Shown here: in pieces, positions 34,688 through 43,744 of the stretch | How the letters are laid out: each line of letters starts with the position of its first letter | How positions within the stretch are numbered: the stretch's first letter is position 1 | DNA from: Litorimonas sp964565335 | GTDB taxonomy: Bacteria > Pseudomonadota > Alphaproteobacteria > Caulobacterales > Maricaulaceae | Assembly (NCBI GenBank): GCA_964565335.1 | Contig: CAZMEN010000005.1 | Coordinates: forward strand, 21,448 to 85,447 | Length of the DNA: 64,000 nucleotides | Direction of reading: 5' to 3' | Made by a program: the position numbers and the translations under genes | Notes under the pieces: generated by a model | Database searches by the model: none | What the model was told of the DNA's origin: nothing | Seen by the model: only the letters and a program-made list of their open reading frames with translations

Positions 34688-36073
34688 ATGTCAGACATCT
34701 ACGATATTATTATTATTGGCGGCGGCCCTGGCGGCTATAATTGCGCTATCCGTGCGGGACAGCTCGGCTTGAAAGTTGCCTGTGTTGAAACTCGCAAGAC
34801 GCTAGGCGGCACGTGTTTGAACGTAGGCTGTATTCCGTCCAAAGCGCTCCTGCACGCGACCGAGCTTTATGAAACAGCCACGAAGGACTTTGAGTCCATG
34901 GGCATGAGCGCTACCGTCAAAGCGAATATTCCTGACATGATTAAAGCCAAAGATAAGACCGTTGACGGCCTGACTTCTGGTATCGAATATTTATTCAAAA
35001 AGAACAATGTCGACCATATTCATGGCTATGGCAAAATTGTTGGGGAAGGCAAAGTCGAGGTCGAAGGTAAAGTCTATGTGACGAAAAATATCGTCATTGC
35101 GACAGGCTCAGAAGTCGCGACACTGCCGGGCATTGATATTGATGAAAAAACAATTGTCTCATCAACGGGCGCGCTAGAGCTTCAAAAAGTACCAGGAAAA
35201 ATGGTTGTGATTGGCGGCGGCGTCATTGGTTTAGAGCTAGGCTCCGTTTGGCGCCGGCTCGGGGCAGAGGTGACTGTCATTGAATATCTCGACCATATAT
35301 TGCCTGGCTCGGATGGCGAAATTCAAAAACAGGCCGTGCGTACATTTAAAAAACAAAAAATGAAATTTGAACTGGGCCGCAAGGTTACGGGCGTAAAGAA
35401 ACTCAAATCCGGCTTAACGGTTCAGACCGAAGCCTCCGCAGGCGGGAAAGAAAAAGAACTTGAGGCGGATGTGGTGCTGGTCTGTATTGGCCGCCGCCCC
35501 TTTACAAAAGACCTTGGACTAGATGTTTTGAATATCAAATCGGATAAGAGAGGGTTCATCGAAACCAATCATTTCCAAACATCCGCAAAGAATGTTTATG
35601 CGATTGGCGATTGCACAACTGGCCCCATGCTAGCCCATAAGGCCGAAGAAGAAGGCGTCGCCGCCGCTGAGATTGTAGCCGGTAAAGCGGGTCACGTGAA
35701 TTACGACGTCATTCCGGAGGTTGTGTATACTTATCCTGAAATTGCTAATGTAGGCAAAACGGAAGAAGATTTGAAAGCCGCTGGCATCCCCTACAAAAAA
35801 GGCAAGTTTCCCTTCACGGCGAATTCGCGTGCGCGCTGCAATCACGAAACTGATGGCTTTGCGAAAATTCTGGCCCATGCGGAAACCGATGAAATTCTCG
35901 GCGCTCATATTATTGGGCCGTTGGCGGGTGATTTGATTCACGAAGTCTGTATTGCCATGGAATTTGGCGCGGCATCAGAAGATATTGCCCGCACCTGTCA
36001 TGCACATCCGACTGTATCGGAAGCCGTGCGTCAAGCCGCCATGGACGTCGAAAACTGGGCCATGCAAATGTAG
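34688..36073 (+). CDS. lpd: Dihydrolipoyl dehydrogenase (E3)
   Basis: The 461-residue flavoenzyme reoxidises dihydrolipoamide of the OGDH (and possibly other) complexes and yields NADH. The FAD fold begins YDIIIIGGGPGGYNCAIRAG. The redox disulfide is Cys43-Cys48 in GGTCLNVGCIPSK. The NAD-binding GxGxxG is VVIGGGVIGLELGSVW. The C-terminal His-Glu relay is in HAHPTVSEAVRQ. The start has GGAG 7 bases upstream. It completes the sucCDAB cluster. A GST gene follows at 11 bases. Confidence 0.98.
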   Translation: MSDIYDIIIIGGGPGGYNCAIRAGQLGLKVACVETRKTLGGTCLNVGCIPSKALLHATELYETATKDFESMGMSATVKANIPDMIKAKDKTVDGLTSGIEYLFKKNNVDHIHGYGKIVGEGKVEVEGKVYVTKNIVIATGSEVATLPGIDIDEKTIVSSTGALELQKVPGKMVVIGGGVIGLELGSVWRRLGAEVTVIEYLDHILPGSDGEIQKQAVRTFKKQKMKFELGRKVTGVKKLKSGLTVQTEASAGGKEKELEADVVLVCIGRRPFTKDLGLDVLNIKSDKRGFIETNHFQTSAKNVYAIGDCTTGPMLAHKAEEEGVAAAEIVAGKAGHVNYDVIPEVVYTYPEIANVGKTEEDLKAAGIPYKKGKFPFTANSRARCNHETDGFAKILAHAETDEILGAHIIGPLAGDLIHEVCIAMEFGAASEDIARTCHAHPTVSEAVRQAAMDVENWAMQM

Positions 36074-36083
36074 GCAGAGTTTT

Positions 36084-36689
36084 ATGAAGCTCTATGATTA
36101 TTTGCCTTCAGGTAATTCCTTTAAAGTACGCTGGTGTCTGTCCTATTTGGGACAAGCATATACGCATGTGCCGATTGATATCCATAAAGGCGATACGCAA
36201 ACGGATGATTTTTTAGGTAAAAACCCGGCAGGCCAAATTCCGCTATTGGAATTAGACAATGGTCGCCTTTTAGCAGAAAGCAATGCTATCCTAACTTATC
36301 TTGCCGAAGGGTCCGATTTAATACCGCATGATTCATATGAACACGCCAAAATGCTCCAATGGATGTTTTGGGAGCAATATAAACATGAACCCGCAATCGC
36401 CGTTGCTCGGTTTATTCGTCACTATGCTATGGACACGCGTGCCGAGGCACTTCCTGTTTTGATGGAAAAGGGAGCGGCGGTTCTCTCGATTATGGACAAC
36501 CATTTGTCGTCCCGAGACTGGTTTGTAGGGGACAGCAGAACCTTAGCTGATATTTCGCTCTACGCTTACACACATGTGGCGGACGAAGGCGGTTTCCATA
36601 TGGACATTTATCCAAACCTGTTGAATTGGCTAAACCGCTTTGCCGACCACCCTGCGCATATCAATATTACGGATACTCCAAAACTCTAG
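36084..36689 (+). CDS. Glutathione S-transferase family protein
   Basis: The start is the ATG at 36084 (MKLYDYLPSGNSFKVRWCLS); the open frame that extends upstream overlaps lpd and is not used. The 201 residues carry a thioredoxin-like N-domain (NPAGQIPLLELDNGRLLAES gives the cis-Pro and glutathione-binding Glu-Ser) and an alpha-helical C-domain (RTLADISLYAYTHVADEGGF). The Ser at about residue 9-11 could be the catalytic residue of a beta or Nu-like class. It follows lpd by 10 bases and is probably cotranscribed. The substrate is unknown. Confidence 0.9.
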   Translation: MKLYDYLPSGNSFKVRWCLSYLGQAYTHVPIDIHKGDTQTDDFLGKNPAGQIPLLELDNGRLLAESNAILTYLAEGSDLIPHDSYEHAKMLQWMFWEQYKHEPAIAVARFIRHYAMDTRAEALPVLMEKGAAVLSIMDNHLSSRDWFVGDSRTLADISLYAYTHVADEGGFHMDIYPNLLNWLNRFADHPAHINITDTPKL

Positions 36690-36719
36690 GCACCTATATT
36701 TATGAGGTGGCTCGGTGAT

Positions 36720-36737
36720 TGTGATAATATTGTCACA
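36720..36737. promoter_or_regulatory. 18-bp palindrome upstream of the TonB-dependent receptor
   Basis: TGTGATAATATTGTCACA is a near-perfect palindrome (one mismatched pair), 96 bases before the receptor start. The arms TGTGA/TCACA recall CRP sites but the spacer is 8, not 6. It may be an operator for an unidentified regulator. Confidence 0.4.
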
Positions 36738-36832
36738 AAAAGTATTTTTCACTTCAAATTTCGATATTAATCCCCCGCTCATCTCTCATCGCTCGTAATA
36801 ATTTAACCACAACAATTAATTGGGAAAGTCAT

Positions 36833-39151
36833 ATGAAACTATCGACCATCACAGTCAGCGCATTTGCGCTTGTCAGCGCTTTAAATGCCTCTAACGCGGC
36901 GCAAGCTCAGGATCGAACGTCAGCCATTGATGCTTTGACAGATGAAGTGATTGTTACCGCGACAAAGAAAACAGATGCCGAAAACGTGCAAGATGTTCCA
37001 ATCGCGATTACAGCTTTTAATGGCGAGACACTGGATGCATTAAAAGTACGTTCGCTCGAAGGGCTGACATTCTCTGCACCAAACGTCTCTTTGGACGACA
37101 TCGGCACGGTTCGGGGGTCTGCTAACTTTTCTATCCGAGGCCTAGGTGTAAATTCGTCCATTCCGTCTATTGACCCTACGGTCGGTGTTTTTGTTGATGG
37201 TGTCTATCTCGGTCTAAACTCAAGCGTCGTATTTGACTTATTTGATTTGGATAGTGTTGAAGTTTTACGAGGCCCCCAAGGAATATTGTTTGGTAGAAAT
37301 ACAACAGGCGGCGCTATTCTACTGAATACCGGCAATCCTACCGATGAATTTGAATACAAAGCACGCTTTGCTGTCGAAACGCCGGTTGATAGCGGTCGAG
37401 GCGGCATTAATACTTTCGCGCAAGGAACAATTTCGGGCCCGCTTGTTGAAGGGCGTTTGAACGGCAAAGCTGGCCTCTATTACAATAATGACTCAGGCTA
37501 TTTCGAAAACCTGTCAACCGGAGACAATCACGGTCAAGCCGAAACATATATTGCCCGCGGAGCATTGGAATTCATGCCGTCCGAAAATGTTAATATTCTT
37601 GCTAAGCTTGAATATTTCGACAGTGAAGGAGACGGTCCATCGGCGCAAAACCGCGGGCTGTATGCGCGGGATAGTTTTGATTTCTCAATCGATAATGAAG
37701 GGTCTTATAGCGCCGAGGCACTAACGGGCTCTGTGAGGCTCGATTGGGATGTCGCTCTCGGTGATGGTACGATTACAAACATTTTCGGTTATCGGGAGCT
37801 TGATCAAACTTCCGACAGTGACATTGATTCAACGCCGCTTTTCCTTTTCCATTCCACAACAGAATTGGCGCAAGACCAAATCTCAAACGAGCTGCGTTAT
37901 TCCGGCGTGTTCGGGAATGCAGAAGTGACGACAGGCGTTTACTACTTTGAGCAAGATGTCGCTTATACAGAAGTGCGTGATTTACCACCGCTCTCGCCGC
38001 TAACATTCTATGGCGGTGGGTCGCAAAACCATACTGTATTTGGTTTATTTGGTGCCGTCGATTATTCACTGAGTGAGGCTCTGAAGCTTCAACTCGGACT
38101 GCGGTACTCTGAAGAAGATAAAAATGTCGGTATTACTTATGTGCGTCCGCGCCCTGAGTGTAGCATTGTAGATGGGACTTGCCCGACGAGTGGAACGAAT
38201 GCTTTTATTCCTACAGAAAATAGCGGTTTCACGGATAGTGACAGTTGGAAAAACTGGTCGCCTAAAGTCGGCCTGCAATATTTTCTGAATGATGATACGC
38301 AGTTATACGGGAGTTGGTCGCGTGGTTACCGCTCAGGCGGGTATAACTTCCGAATTACAGCGCCGGCTGCATTTGAAGCCATATTCCCCGCAGGCAATAC
38401 GAGAGCATTTGATGAGGAAAAAGTCGATTCATTTGAAATTGGGGCTAAGTTTGACAGCACCGACAGACGGGTTCAGCTGAATACAGCGATTTTCCTCACA
38501 AATATTTCAGATATGCAAAGAGAATTAAACCTTTCTGACCCGCAAGCCGGTGTTCTGCAGACAATTATCAATACAGCAGATGCAACAATTAAAGGTGTTG
38601 AAGCTGAAGGAAAATTCCGCATGACAGATACATTGCTCTTAACGGGTAATGTCGGGATTATTGACGCTGATTATGATGACGTTCTCTTTGATATTTCAAG
38701 TGACGGCGTGGTGAATGACGAAGATTTGGCATTGTCTATTCCGCGTGTGCCCAAAGCGACATTTGGCTTTGGCTTTATACAAGATCTGGATTTGGACAGT
38801 GCAGGCTCAGTGACGACGCGCGCGAACTTCCAGCACCGAGACCGTTTCGCCTATACGGATAACAATTTCGGTTTTGTTCAGGCTATCGACAATCTTTCTG
38901 CGAATGTTACGTGGAATCTCCCTATGGAGGGCGTATCAATTTCCGTGTTCGGTAAGAATTTGTTGGATGATGTGCAAGTCGGAGGTGATACTCAGCTCCC
39001 CTTCGGAGGGCCACAAAGTCCTGCAATTCCGGGATCACAAAATTTGTCTAACGGTATCAACGCGCCGTTCGATAATAATCCGGCTGTAGGTACATTCAGC
39101 CCGCTGAAAAAGGGCCGTTTGTTAGGTGTTGAACTGACAATCCGCGGGTAA
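36833..39151 (+). CDS. TonB-dependent outer-membrane receptor
   Basis: The 772-residue protein has a signal peptide (VSALNASNAAQA), a TonB-box-like DEVIVTA near residue 38, a plug domain (NVQDVPIAITAFNGETLDAL; SIRGLGVNSS; DSVEVLRGPQGILFGRNTTG) and a 22-strand barrel typical of the sphingomonad/hyphomonad receptors. The last residues are GVELTIRG, not the usual terminal Phe. It imports a siderophore, vitamin, sugar or terpene-like ligand with TonB-ExbBD energy; the ligand cannot be read from sequence. A ribosome site GGGAAAG precedes the start, and a strong terminator follows. Confidence 0.95.
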   Translation: MKLSTITVSAFALVSALNASNAAQAQDRTSAIDALTDEVIVTATKKTDAENVQDVPIAITAFNGETLDALKVRSLEGLTFSAPNVSLDDIGTVRGSANFSIRGLGVNSSIPSIDPTVGVFVDGVYLGLNSSVVFDLFDLDSVEVLRGPQGILFGRNTTGGAILLNTGNPTDEFEYKARFAVETPVDSGRGGINTFAQGTISGPLVEGRLNGKAGLYYNNDSGYFENLSTGDNHGQAETYIARGALEFMPSENVNILAKLEYFDSEGDGPSAQNRGLYARDSFDFSIDNEGSYSAEALTGSVRLDWDVALGDGTITNIFGYRELDQTSDSDIDSTPLFLFHSTTELAQDQISNELRYSGVFGNAEVTTGVYYFEQDVAYTEVRDLPPLSPLTFYGGGSQNHTVFGLFGAVDYSLSEALKLQLGLRYSEEDKNVGITYVRPRPECSIVDGTCPTSGTNAFIPTENSGFTDSDSWKNWSPKVGLQYFLNDDTQLYGSWSRGYRSGGYNFRITAPAAFEAIFPAGNTRAFDEEKVDSFEIGAKFDSTDRRVQLNTAIFLTNISDMQRELNLSDPQAGVLQTIINTADATIKGVEAEGKFRMTDTLLLTGNVGIIDADYDDVLFDISSDGVVNDEDLALSIPRVPKATFGFGFIQDLDLDSAGSVTTRANFQHRDRFAYTDNNFGFVQAIDNLSANVTWNLPMEGVSISVFGKNLLDDVQVGGDTQLPFGGPQSPAIPGSQNLSNGINAPFDNNPAVGTFSPLKKGRLLGVELTIRG

Positions 39152-39171
39152 GCCCTGATTATAATTGTATG

Positions 39172-39197
39172 AAAACCCCGCTTCGACGGGGTTTTTT
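39172..39197 (+). terminator. Rho-independent terminator after the TonB-dependent receptor
   Basis: AAAACCCCG (39172-39180) and CGGGGTTTT (39187-39195) form a perfect 9-bp stem with loop CTTCGA, followed by Ts to 39197. It lies 20 bases after the receptor stop. Confidence 0.92.
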
Positions 39198-39244
39198 ATT
39201 GGCGGAACTCTGATAGGCTGGGATTAATAAATAAGGAAAATACT

Positions 39245-39652
39245 ATGCCAAAACTAACCGGACAATGTCTTTGCGGAAGTGTGTCTTTCCAAGCAGATGG
39301 CGATATTCAGATGATGGGGAATTGTCACTGTACGGATTGCCAGCAAGTTTCAGGTTCTCCCTATGCAACATTGGTGTTCATGTCCGAAGACGCCGTAAAC
39401 GTATCCGGTGAGGTGAAAACTTTTAGTCACGCCGTAGATAGCGGTAATAGTTTGACAAAAGAGTTCTGCCCGACATGCGGCTCTCAGATGTTCGCCAAGA
39501 ACGCCGCCCGTCCGGGCAATATGGCGTTAAGGGCTGGCAGCATAAATGAGAAAGAGCATATCAAGCCGCAATTTAATGTTTACGCTAGCCGGAAACTTGA
39601 CTGTACTATTTTAGACGACTCTATTCCCGCTTTTGATGAAATGCCGGGATAG
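39245..39652 (+). CDS. GFA family (glutathione-dependent formaldehyde-activating-like) zinc protein, copy 1
   Basis: This 135-residue protein has the GFA/CENP-V fold cysteines: QCLCGSVSF, NCHCTDCQQVSG and CPTCGSQMF, which hold two zinc ions. The founding member was thought to condense formaldehyde with glutathione, but most GFA proteins have no proven activity. A short 5' region of about 45 bases separates it from the receptor terminator, so it has its own promoter. A second GFA protein lies at 52.4 kb. Confidence 0.92.
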   Translation: MPKLTGQCLCGSVSFQADGDIQMMGNCHCTDCQQVSGSPYATLVFMSEDAVNVSGEVKTFSHAVDSGNSLTKEFCPTCGSQMFAKNAARPGNMALRAGSINEKEHIKPQFNVYASRKLDCTILDDSIPAFDEMPG

Positions 39653-39668
39653 CTGCGATAAGTCTTTA

Positions 39669-39724
39669 GGAAGCGCTTCCACTGTAATTGTTCTTTATAT
39701 AGAACGATTGTTTCTTATATAGAA
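39669..39724. promoter_or_regulatory. Palindrome and two 21-bp-phased AT-rich elements upstream of fpr
   Basis: GGAAGCGCTTCC (39669-39680) is a perfect 12-bp palindrome of the LacI-operator style. Further down, TTCTTTATATAGAA (39691-39704, arms GTTCT/AGAAC) is followed by the near copy TTCTTATATAGAA (39712-39724), spaced 21 bases, i.e. on the same helix face. All lie between the GFA gene and the fpr start (39805). The role in fpr control is inferred. Confidence 0.4.
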
Positions 39725-39804
39725 TATTGCAATTGTGCGTAACCAGACCTATATGGCGCGCAGATAGCAATAAACGCTATTTTGTTACCCTTTTGGAAGA
39801 GACT

Positions 39805-40587
39805 ATGTCCAACGCGCCTACTGAAGAAAAAGTGCTCGAAGTCGAGCATTACACGGACCGATTATTTCGGTTCAAAATCACACGTCCGCGTTCTTTCCGT
39901 TTCCGGTCGGGTGAGTTTATCATGATTGGTCTGCCTGCGCTCCCGGATCAGAAACGCCCGATTATGCGGGCCTATTCTGTAGCCTCACCAAGTTGGGATG
40001 AGACGTTGGAGTTTTACTCAATAAAAGTGCCCGATGGTCCGTTGACTTCGCGCTTACAAAAAATCGAAAATGGCGACACAGTCTTACTCGGACGAAAGCC
40101 AGTCGGAACTTTGGTTTTGGATGCCTTGCTGCCGGGCAAGCGCCTTTATATGTTCTCAACGGGGACGGGTTTAGCGCCATTTGCCTCAGTCATTCGCGAC
40201 CCAGAAACCTATGAGCGTTATGATCAGGTTATTTTGACCCATACATGCCGCGAAGCAGGGGAGTTGACCTATGGGACTGAATTGGTTCAAAGCCTCAAAG
40301 ACGACCCTTTAGTGGGCGAAATGGTCGACGGAAAACTCATTCACGTAACGTCATTGACCCGCGAAGATCACCCTTTGACAGGACGTATCACGACACTCAT
40401 TGAAAGCCACAAACTCTTTGAAACCATCGGTGTACCGCCGCTTAATCCAGAAGAAGACCGCGTGATGATTTGCGGATCTAAAGAGATGATTGATGATACG
40501 GCAAAGTTGGTAGAGACTTTTGGCTTGAAAGAGGGGTCTAATTCTCAACCGCAGCAATTTGTTGTCGAGAAAGCCTTTGTTGGCTAA
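39805..40587 (+). CDS. fpr: Ferredoxin/flavodoxin-NADP+ reductase
   Basis: The ATG at 39805 has GGAAGAG 4-10 bases upstream; the frame opens earlier (39727) without a ribosome site. The 260-residue FAD enzyme moves electrons between NADPH and ferredoxin or flavodoxin. The FAD-binding stretch is IMRAYSVASPSWDETLEFYS; the NADP part includes MFSTGTGLAPFASVIRDP and VMICGSKEMIDDTAKL. The C-terminus QFVVEKAFVG is that of the bacterial Fpr subclass II. Its stop abuts the stop of convergent lptD with no spacer. It may supply electrons for the Bfd/Bfr pair at 58 kb. Confidence 0.94.
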   Translation: MSNAPTEEKVLEVEHYTDRLFRFKITRPRSFRFRSGEFIMIGLPALPDQKRPIMRAYSVASPSWDETLEFYSIKVPDGPLTSRLQKIENGDTVLLGRKPVGTLVLDALLPGKRLYMFSTGTGLAPFASVIRDPETYERYDQVILTHTCREAGELTYGTELVQSLKDDPLVGEMVDGKLIHVTSLTREDHPLTGRITTLIESHKLFETIGVPPLNPEEDRVMICGSKEMIDDTAKLVETFGLKEGSNSQPQQFVVEKAFVG

Positions 40588-42936
40588 CTAATTGGACGTA
40601 TCGCCCAACGAGAGCAAAGCGATACGAATGCCAAAGCCGGACGTATCGCGCACGGCGTCATTGACAACATTATTGCGATTATAAATCAGCTCAATCAGAG
40701 TGCAATCATCTTGATAGGCGAGGGAGACGCGCTGACGCCGGAAGTTGTCAGTGTCCATGTCGTAATACCCAGTATAACGCGTACTCCAGCGATCCGTGAG
40801 TTTAAATCCGACTGAGCCTGAGATTTCCTCAGACGGAGCGCCGGTAATATCCAGCGTATTTTCTTCGACGCGATAGTAACGCGCCCCGGCATTAAGGCGC
40901 TTATTACGAAAACGAAGGGAGGAGTCGATACGGCGGAACTCCCCGTCATCTTCATTAAAGCGTAGACGGGTTTTGGGTGAAAAATACTGACCCAAATTCA
41001 TCTCGAATAAGCCTACAATATCAGAGGTGCTGCCTTCCAATCCCGTATTTTGTCCGAAACGATTATTGTTTCCGCTCGTATAGCTTTGGCCCACAAACAA
41101 GTGCGCGCGGCTATCCTTCCAATTAGCAATAAAAGATCCGCCCACATCGGTTCTGAGGCCTTCTTCCCATAAATCATAGCCCGCACTTTTATTAGAATTC
41201 CAAAACTGGGCTTGGTCAAAGTCAATATTATTGCCGTCTTGATAGAGGGAGGCGACAGAGCCGTCGCCATTAATGCCCAAAAATTCATTGAACTTTGCGT
41301 CGCCAAAGTTTTGCGTTACTTGAACACGCGGCTCCAATATCCAGTCCACCGTGGATGTTGATTTAATGAACGGGTAGCGAATATCAGCACCAACCTGGCC
41401 TAAAGTGCGGGTGAATTCAGATTTAGCGCCCCCGTCAGGTTCCAATTCGAAAAAGTCAAATCGTGCATTCGCGAAAGGTTTGACCTCAATCCCGCCCGGC
41501 GCAATCCATGTTTTAGAGTAATCTAACCCGGCTGTTCCCCGGCCGTAATCAGAGCCTGTCTGCCGCGTCAGCCATGTTGTGTCGCCAAAGGCTTTGAACC
41601 GTCCCCCGAGAACAGGGTCTTTGAGATAAGTCTCGAATTCGACTTTAGGCACAACAATCGGAAGGGTACTGTCATCAACCGCATCAAAGAAGATCTGCCC
41701 ATTGTCCAGTTCCGCAAAGCGTGACCGCAGGTCTTGAAAGCCAACGGTGGAGACGCTAAGTCGCGTATTCTCGTTTTGCCCCACTAAAAAAGCTTGGCTT
41801 GTATTTCGGCGACTTTCTGATTGGTAAAGTCCCCGCGTTCCCGGGCGTTCATTTAAATCATATCGGTTCAAATAATTATCGTCAGTCGCGAGCTGTACGC
41901 CAAAACCGTAATCCCAGAAATCGCTAGGTTGAAAATAGCCATCGGCATAAAAATGGGAACGCCAGCGTTTCCCGATAGGCGCCGTTTCAGGACTCGCAAA
42001 TTGCGTGGGGTCGTCAAAAGCGTTGCCATTGCGGTCAAAAATACTGCCATAAGTAAAGCTGCCCTCAATATCGACACGACCCGTACTAAAGCGGCGTGCA
42101 AATTGATATTCCAGCAAAGGATTGGCTTTGGTGAAAAGGCGCGGCGTTATTGTCGCCTCTGTATAATCATCAATAGCCCAGTAATATGGCGTCTGAACTG
42201 TGAAACCTTTATCGCTCGTGACGCCAATAAAAGGGGTGAGTAAACCGCTGGCACGTTTTGCGCTTGGATCTGGATGAGCCAGATAGGGTGTATAGAAAAC
42301 GGGTAAGCCTAAGAGCTCTAAAACGGCGTCGTTATAGCGAATGGTACGGGTTTCTCTATCTTGACGCACACGCTTTGCGCGCAGACGCCATGCGGGACGT
42401 TTGACTTCTCCGTCTTCTCGGCAAATTTCACAGGCGGTATAATAGGCATTGTAAAATTCAAATTCTTCATTTGTATTGCGGTTGACAAACCGCGCCCCAA
42501 CAACGCCCCCGCCTTGGATGCGCCCTGTATAATTTGTCGCTGTGCCGGCTTCTAAGGCTTCGGACAGTTCCAATTTATCCGCATATTGAACAGAACCAGT
42601 GGCATCAATCAGAGTAACATTGCCCGTTGCGATAACGCGGCCTGTATCCCGATAATATATGACTTCATCCGCGCGTAAGGTGCGATCTTCGTAACGGCCT
42701 TCCACTTGGCCTTGGACGGTTAAGACACCTGTTTCTTCATCGCTTGTCAGGCTGTCGGCTTCTAAATAAAATAGGTCCGGATCTCTGAAAGGACTATCCG
42801 GCGCCAGTTCCAGAGCCCGGTTTGTGCCGGCTGCTGTTTGCTCAGCTCCAATTTGTGCAATCGCCGCTTGGCTTGAGAGAGAAACAGCTAAGAGGGCGGC
42901 GGCGGCGCTACCGCGCAATAAAGTAAAGCGGTTCAT
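40588..42936 (-). CDS. lptD: LPS-assembly protein LptD
   Basis: The likely start at 42936 gives MNRFTLLRGSAAAALLAVSL with a signal peptide ending AAIAQ; an ATG at 42966 is in frame. The OstA-like beta-jellyroll follows (LEADSLTSDEETGVLTVQGQ, YRDTGRVIATGNVTLIDATG), then the long C-terminal barrel domain. With LptE it inserts lipopolysaccharide into the outer leaflet. Length 782 is normal. In many alphaproteobacteria surA, pdxA and rsmA follow lptD; here the next gene is convergent fpr, so that order is broken. Confidence 0.95.
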   Translation of the reverse strand: MNRFTLLRGSAAAALLAVSLSSQAAIAQIGAEQTAAGTNRALELAPDSPFRDPDLFYLEADSLTSDEETGVLTVQGQVEGRYEDRTLRADEVIYYRDTGRVIATGNVTLIDATGSVQYADKLELSEALEAGTATNYTGRIQGGGVVGARFVNRNTNEEFEFYNAYYTACEICREDGEVKRPAWRLRAKRVRQDRETRTIRYNDAVLELLGLPVFYTPYLAHPDPSAKRASGLLTPFIGVTSDKGFTVQTPYYWAIDDYTEATITPRLFTKANPLLEYQFARRFSTGRVDIEGSFTYGSIFDRNGNAFDDPTQFASPETAPIGKRWRSHFYADGYFQPSDFWDYGFGVQLATDDNYLNRYDLNERPGTRGLYQSESRRNTSQAFLVGQNENTRLSVSTVGFQDLRSRFAELDNGQIFFDAVDDSTLPIVVPKVEFETYLKDPVLGGRFKAFGDTTWLTRQTGSDYGRGTAGLDYSKTWIAPGGIEVKPFANARFDFFELEPDGGAKSEFTRTLGQVGADIRYPFIKSTSTVDWILEPRVQVTQNFGDAKFNEFLGINGDGSVASLYQDGNNIDFDQAQFWNSNKSAGYDLWEEGLRTDVGGSFIANWKDSRAHLFVGQSYTSGNNNRFGQNTGLEGSTSDIVGLFEMNLGQYFSPKTRLRFNEDDGEFRRIDSSLRFRNKRLNAGARYYRVEENTLDITGAPSEEISGSVGFKLTDRWSTRYTGYYDMDTDNFRRQRVSLAYQDDCTLIELIYNRNNVVNDAVRDTSGFGIRIALLSLGDTSN

Positions 42937-43136
42937 ATTTTTGGAATTTTGACATTCTTGTCGCATTTATAATTCACAAAACCTTATCTGAACGGCCAAA
43001 ATAATGGTTGCATATGATAGACCAGAATTTTCAAATACTCTAGGCAAGGCCATAAACATTCCCTATGGCATAAACAATTCTTTTATCGGGTCTATTAAAA
43101 AACCGGAAAGCTTCGCTCCATCTCTTTGTCATTTCT

Positions 43137-43601
43137 TCAAGCGCCCTGCGGCGGGTACCCTGACCAACGTTTTACAGTTTTCATGACCAACGAGGATTGA
43201 ATACGATTGACGTGAGGGAGGGCTGCAATAACGCGGCGATAAAGACGTTCATAATCTTTGGTGTCAGGCGCGGCGACCTTGATAAGATAATCCGCACTAC
43301 CTGTCATAAGGTGGCATTCTAAAACTTCGGGCCGCGCTAAAGCGGCCTTTTCGAAGGCGGATAATATTGCCTCGCTTTGTGCTTCCAATGTGACCTCGAC
43401 ATAGAACGTCATCAGAAAGCCTAATTTTTCGGCATTCAGGCGCGCCGCGTAACGCTCAATGACGCCTTGATCCTCCAAGATGCCAATACGTCGATGACAA
43501 GCGGAAGCGGAGAGCCCTACCCGGTCTCCAACCTCGGCAATAGAGAGGCGACAATTCGTTTGGAGGAGTCCGAGGATTTTTCGGTCTATTGCGTCTATCA
43601 T
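43137..43601 (-). CDS. Lrp/AsnC-family transcriptional regulator
   Basis: The 154-residue protein begins DAIDRKILGLLQTNCRLSIA, the AsnC-type HTH (VGLSASACHRRIGILEDQGV). A RAM ligand-binding domain follows (ARPEVLECHLMTGSADYLIK, HVNRIQSSLVMKTVK). It is divergent from alanine dehydrogenase with 143 bases between, the standard arrangement of AldR-like activators that respond to alanine. Control of ald is inferred from this context. Confidence 0.93.
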   Translation of the reverse strand: MIDAIDRKILGLLQTNCRLSIAEVGDRVGLSASACHRRIGILEDQGVIERYAARLNAEKLGFLMTFYVEVTLEAQSEAILSAFEKAALARPEVLECHLMTGSADYLIKVAAPDTKDYERLYRRVIAALPHVNRIQSSLVMKTVKRWSGYPPQGA

Positions 43602-43623
43602 AGACTATTATCCTGTAAATATT

Positions 43624-43641
43624 TATTATTTCAGAATAATA
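43624..43641. promoter_or_regulatory. AT-rich palindrome in the lrp-ald intergenic region
   Basis: TATTATT (43624-43630) and AATAATA (43635-43641) are exact inverted copies around TCAG. Lrp-family proteins bind AT-rich palindromes of about 15-18 bp, and this lies between the divergent regulator and ald. A further TCGAACAAATTTCGA-like partial palindrome follows near 43663. Confidence 0.45.
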
Positions 43642-43744
43642 TGCAAATTCTTATATAAAAGTCGAACAAATTTCGAGTTTTTATCGAAATCCTGTTTGGT
43701 AGGTAGGAGGAAATAGGTGAGTCAAAAGCGAGTAGGAGAGAGCT

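Noticed and set aside
36720..36737. CRP-binding site
   Set aside because: The arms TGTGA/TCACA match CRP, but the spacer is 8 bases and not 6, so it is reported only as an unassigned palindrome.
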